Assembly: GCA_030019205.1 (NCBI GenBank) | Contig: JASEFH010000005.1 | Span: 1 to 64,000, forward strand | Reading direction: 5' to 3' | Length of the DNA stretch: 64,000 bases | DNA from: Methanomicrobiales archaeon | Lineage (GTDB): Archaea > Halobacteriota > Methanomicrobia > Methanomicrobiales > JACTUA01 | In this document: positions 62,154 through 64,000 of the stretch, piece by piece | How positions within the stretch are numbered: the first letter of the stretch is position 1 | How the letters are laid out: every line of letters starts with the position of its first letter | Notes under the pieces: generated by a model | What the model saw: only the letters and a program-made list of their open reading frames with translations | Database searches by the model: none | Told to the model about the DNA's origin: nothing | Position numbers and translations under genes: made by a program

Positions 62154-63350
62154 TCATCGGACATCATACGAACGGGAGCGTGCGGCGGCCAGGAGCAGTG
62201 TCCCGATAGCAGCGACCGTCGCGGCGAAGAGGAATCCGGCGGTGTATCCGACGAACGTCCAGATAAACCCGATGACAATGCTCGATGCCAGGTCGCCGAT
62301 TCCGTTCACGGTGGCGAGTGCCCCGAATCCGGTACCCCGGCGGCGCTCCTCCACGAGTTCGGCCGCGACGGCCCCCTCGAGTGTATCCTCGGCGGCGAGA
62401 TAGAGGCCGGCGAGTGCAAAGAGCACTCCGTAGATGAAGAGGCCCGGCGGGACGACGGCGAATCCGATGTACATCACGAAGGCGACGGCATATCCGAAGA
62501 TAAGCACCCTCCACCGCCCGAAGCGGTCCCCGAGGACGCCGAACGGGTAGGACCCCGCCGCGTAGACCGCGTTCCGAATGACATAGAGGGCGGCGCCGGC
62601 GGCGGTCGCAGCCGTAAACCCGAGCGACGGCGTCAGGGCGACGATGGCAAAGGCGACGAGGAGCGTGTCCGAGAAGTCGGCGATCCCGAAGACGAGGACC
62701 GCCCCGAGGAACCGCTTGAACCTCTCCGGGAGATCCCGGAGCGAAGCGACCAGGTTCATCCGGTCGCGGGAGGGCGCCGGATTCTTCTCCCGCACGAGGA
62801 GCCAGAAAGATCCGACGGCGAGGAAGCCCGGGATGAGGGTGAGCCAGATGATCTCCCGGATGCCGATCGAGGCGAGCAGGGCCAGGGCGACCAGCGGGCC
62901 GGCGATCGCCCCGAGGGTGTCGCCCGCACGGTGGAACCCGAAGGCCTTCCCGAGGTCCTGCGGCGGGACGGACTTGGCGAGGATCGCGTCGCGCGGCGGC
63001 CCCCGCGTCCCGCGGCCCACCCATCCGATGACGCGGCCGAGGAGGACAACGGGCCATGCGGTCGCGACCGCAACAAAGGCGGGGAAGATCGCGGTGGCGA
63101 AGTACCCGGCGAGCGCGAACTCCTTTCTCTTCCCGAGACGGTCCGAGAGGTGGCCGGAGAAGAGCTTGACGAAGCTCGATGCGCCGTCGCTCACCCCCTC
63201 GATCACGCCCAGCGCATACACGGGGGCGCCCAGGACGATCAGGAGCGAGGGGAGCAGCACGGTGACGGCTTCGTGGCCGAGGTCGGAGAGAAAACTCGTC
63301 ACCCCGGCGCCGATCACCGTGCGGTTCAGCCAGCCATCATCGCGGTTCAT
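62154..63350 (-). CDS. MFS transporter
   Basis: A protein of about 398 residues with 12 hydrophobic helices. The loop 2-3 motif is GHLSDRLGKRKEFALAGYF near residue 72, and its half-repeat equivalent is GVLGDRFGRWRVLIFGYAVA. GRVIGWVGRGTRGPPRDAIL and FGFHRAGDTLGAIAGPLVAL are typical of one archaeal/bacterial MFS subgroup. ATG 63350 has GGAG eight nt upstream (GCAGGAGAGTCT before the ATG). It lies 17 bp after the DUF92-like gene on the same strand. Substrate unknown. Confidence 0.9.
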   Translation of the reverse strand: MNRDDGWLNRTVIGAGVTSFLSDLGHEAVTVLLPSLLIVLGAPVYALGVIEGVSDGASSFVKLFSGHLSDRLGKRKEFALAGYFATAIFPAFVAVATAWPVVLLGRVIGWVGRGTRGPPRDAILAKSVPPQDLGKAFGFHRAGDTLGAIAGPLVALALLASIGIREIIWLTLIPGFLAVGSFWLLVREKNPAPSRDRMNLVASLRDLPERFKRFLGAVLVFGIADFSDTLLVAFAIVALTPSLGFTAATAAGAALYVIRNAVYAAGSYPFGVLGDRFGRWRVLIFGYAVAFVMYIGFAVVPPGLFIYGVLFALAGLYLAAEDTLEGAVAAELVEERRRGTGFGALATVNGIGDLASSIVIGFIWTFVGYTAGFLFAATVAAIGTLLLAAARSRSYDVR

Positions 63351-63367
63351 AGACTCTCCTGCGTGGA

Positions 63368-64000
63368 TCAAAAGATGGCAAACGGGTGAAGGTATACGAG
63401 GACGAGCGCAACCGCCCCTCCCCCCAGCGTCCCGATCAGGTTGGACCCGGCATTCCCGATGAGCCCCCGGTTCTCCACGGTCGCACCGGCAAGGGAGTCC
63501 AGGTTCGTCCCGGCAAAGCCGGCCAGGGTGCAGATCCCCCCCGTGAGCGGGTCGACCACACCGAGCGCGACGGCGAAGAGGGATATCGCTCCCGCGCCCA
63601 GGATCGCAGCGGCTTCGCCGAGGAGGGTCACGCCCCCGTTCGTCCCGGCCGGCACCCTCCGGAACGTCGTGATCAGGCGGGGCGATCCCCCCGTCACCCC
63701 GATCTCGCTGGCCACCGTGTCCCCTGCGGCGGCGGCCACGCTCCCCACAAACATCGCCACGAAGAGCGGCTGGCCAGAGATCCCGTAGAGGATCGCGGCC
63801 GCTGCCGATACCAGGCCGTTCCCGAATACGTTGCGGTAGCCCCGCGCCCCGCCGTGGGACTGCTCCACGCCGAGTCTCTCCTTGTAGGCGTACTTGTAGC
63901 GGGTGCAGAGCGATCCCAGGACGAAGAAGGCGAGCATGACGAGGAACCAGGAGATGCGGTAGGTCTCCCAGGTGAACAGGATCAGGATGAGGCCCACGAG
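63368..64000 (-). CDS. DUF92/TMEM19-like membrane protein, 5' end outside window
   Basis: The last ~210 residues of a membrane protein. Conserved blocks YRNVFGNGLVSAAAAILYGI, AAAAGDTVASEIGVTGGSPR, LITTFRRVPAGTNGGVTLLG and FAGTNLDSLAGATVENRGLI match the DUF92 family, which includes plant VTE6, a CTP-dependent phytyl-phosphate kinase. In archaea a role in isoprenoid phosphate metabolism is possible, which is inference. The frame is open to the window edge, so the start is missing. Confidence 0.88.
   Translation of the reverse strand, partial: LVGLILILFTWETYRISWFLVMLAFFVLGSLCTRYKYAYKERLGVEQSHGGARGYRNVFGNGLVSAAAAILYGISGQPLFVAMFVGSVAAAAGDTVASEIGVTGGSPRLITTFRRVPAGTNGGVTLLGEAAAILGAGAISLFAVALGVVDPLTGGICTLAGFAGTNLDSLAGATVENRGLIGNAGSNLIGTLGGGAVALVLVYLHPFAIF

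Noticed and set aside
1-64000. CRISPR array or prophage
   Set aside because: No regularly spaced direct repeats, cas genes, integrase, capsid or terminase genes were seen anywhere in the window.

Overview
The window is GC-rich archaeal DNA from a methanogen, most likely of the order Methanomicrobiales (genus not determined). The evidence is a set of methanogen cofactor genes (mptA for methanopterin, mfnE for methanofuran, cofE for F420), archaeal information-processing genes (Orc1/Cdc6, Hel308, aIF2-beta, Rpo11, aEF-1beta, KEOPS Cgi121, RIO1, Tsr3), a 7S/SRP RNA, and many near-leaderless genes with a TATA box about 25-35 nt upstream of the start codon. No CRISPR array, rRNA operon or intact mobile element was seen.

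Layout. Positions 1-2000 are a decayed zone: a truncated surface-protein gene, an IS5-type transposase relic and a frameshifted second surface-protein fragment ending at a perfect 26-bp palindrome. Positions 2-8 kb carry mptA, ilvC, a flavodoxin-like gene, purL and aIF2-beta with a TRAM domain. Positions 8.7-13.1 kb hold rpoL and a four-gene minus-strand operon (two M24 peptidases, an AAA ATPase and a metallo-hydrolase). Then come two tRNAs and a loose membrane-protein region (14-22 kb) with two AI-2E-family exporters and long gene-free gaps. Positions 24-27 kb hold SRP RNA, mdh and a flavodoxin/mfnE/zinc-ribbon/aEF-1beta operon. Positions 27-35 kb hold a PLD-type nuclease with an OB-fold partner, a frameshifted uracil-DNA-glycosylase-like gene, a DASS transporter, a TudS-like/deoxyribosyltransferase fusion, tsr3 and a methyltransferase.

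Positions 35-47 kb are an information-processing block: gap, tyrS-rio1-KH, hel308-cgi121, moaB, a replication-origin candidate, orc1/cdc6, an Lrp regulator, an aminotransferase and purA. Origin recognition boxes lie directly upstream of orc1/cdc6 and again between the aminotransferase and purA. Two of the boxes form an inverted pair around an A/T-richer stretch containing two clean dyads, so this looks like a chromosomal replication origin.

Positions 47-51 kb hold a Trm112-like protein, a membrane protein, cobD and pdxS-pdxT. Positions 51.4-54.8 kb are a visibly AT-richer island coding for two divergent MutS-superfamily ATPases and possibly a small leading protein, all linked by 4-bp ATGA overlaps. 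This is the best candidate for an undescribed system. The right end holds a HEAT-repeat protein, cofE, small zinc-ribbon and acidic proteins, a terpene-cyclase-like barrel protein, a winged-helix regulator, a dynamin-like GTPase, an MFS transporter and a DUF92-like membrane protein that runs off the window.

All calls come from reading the sequence and from recalled family knowledge. No database search was run.
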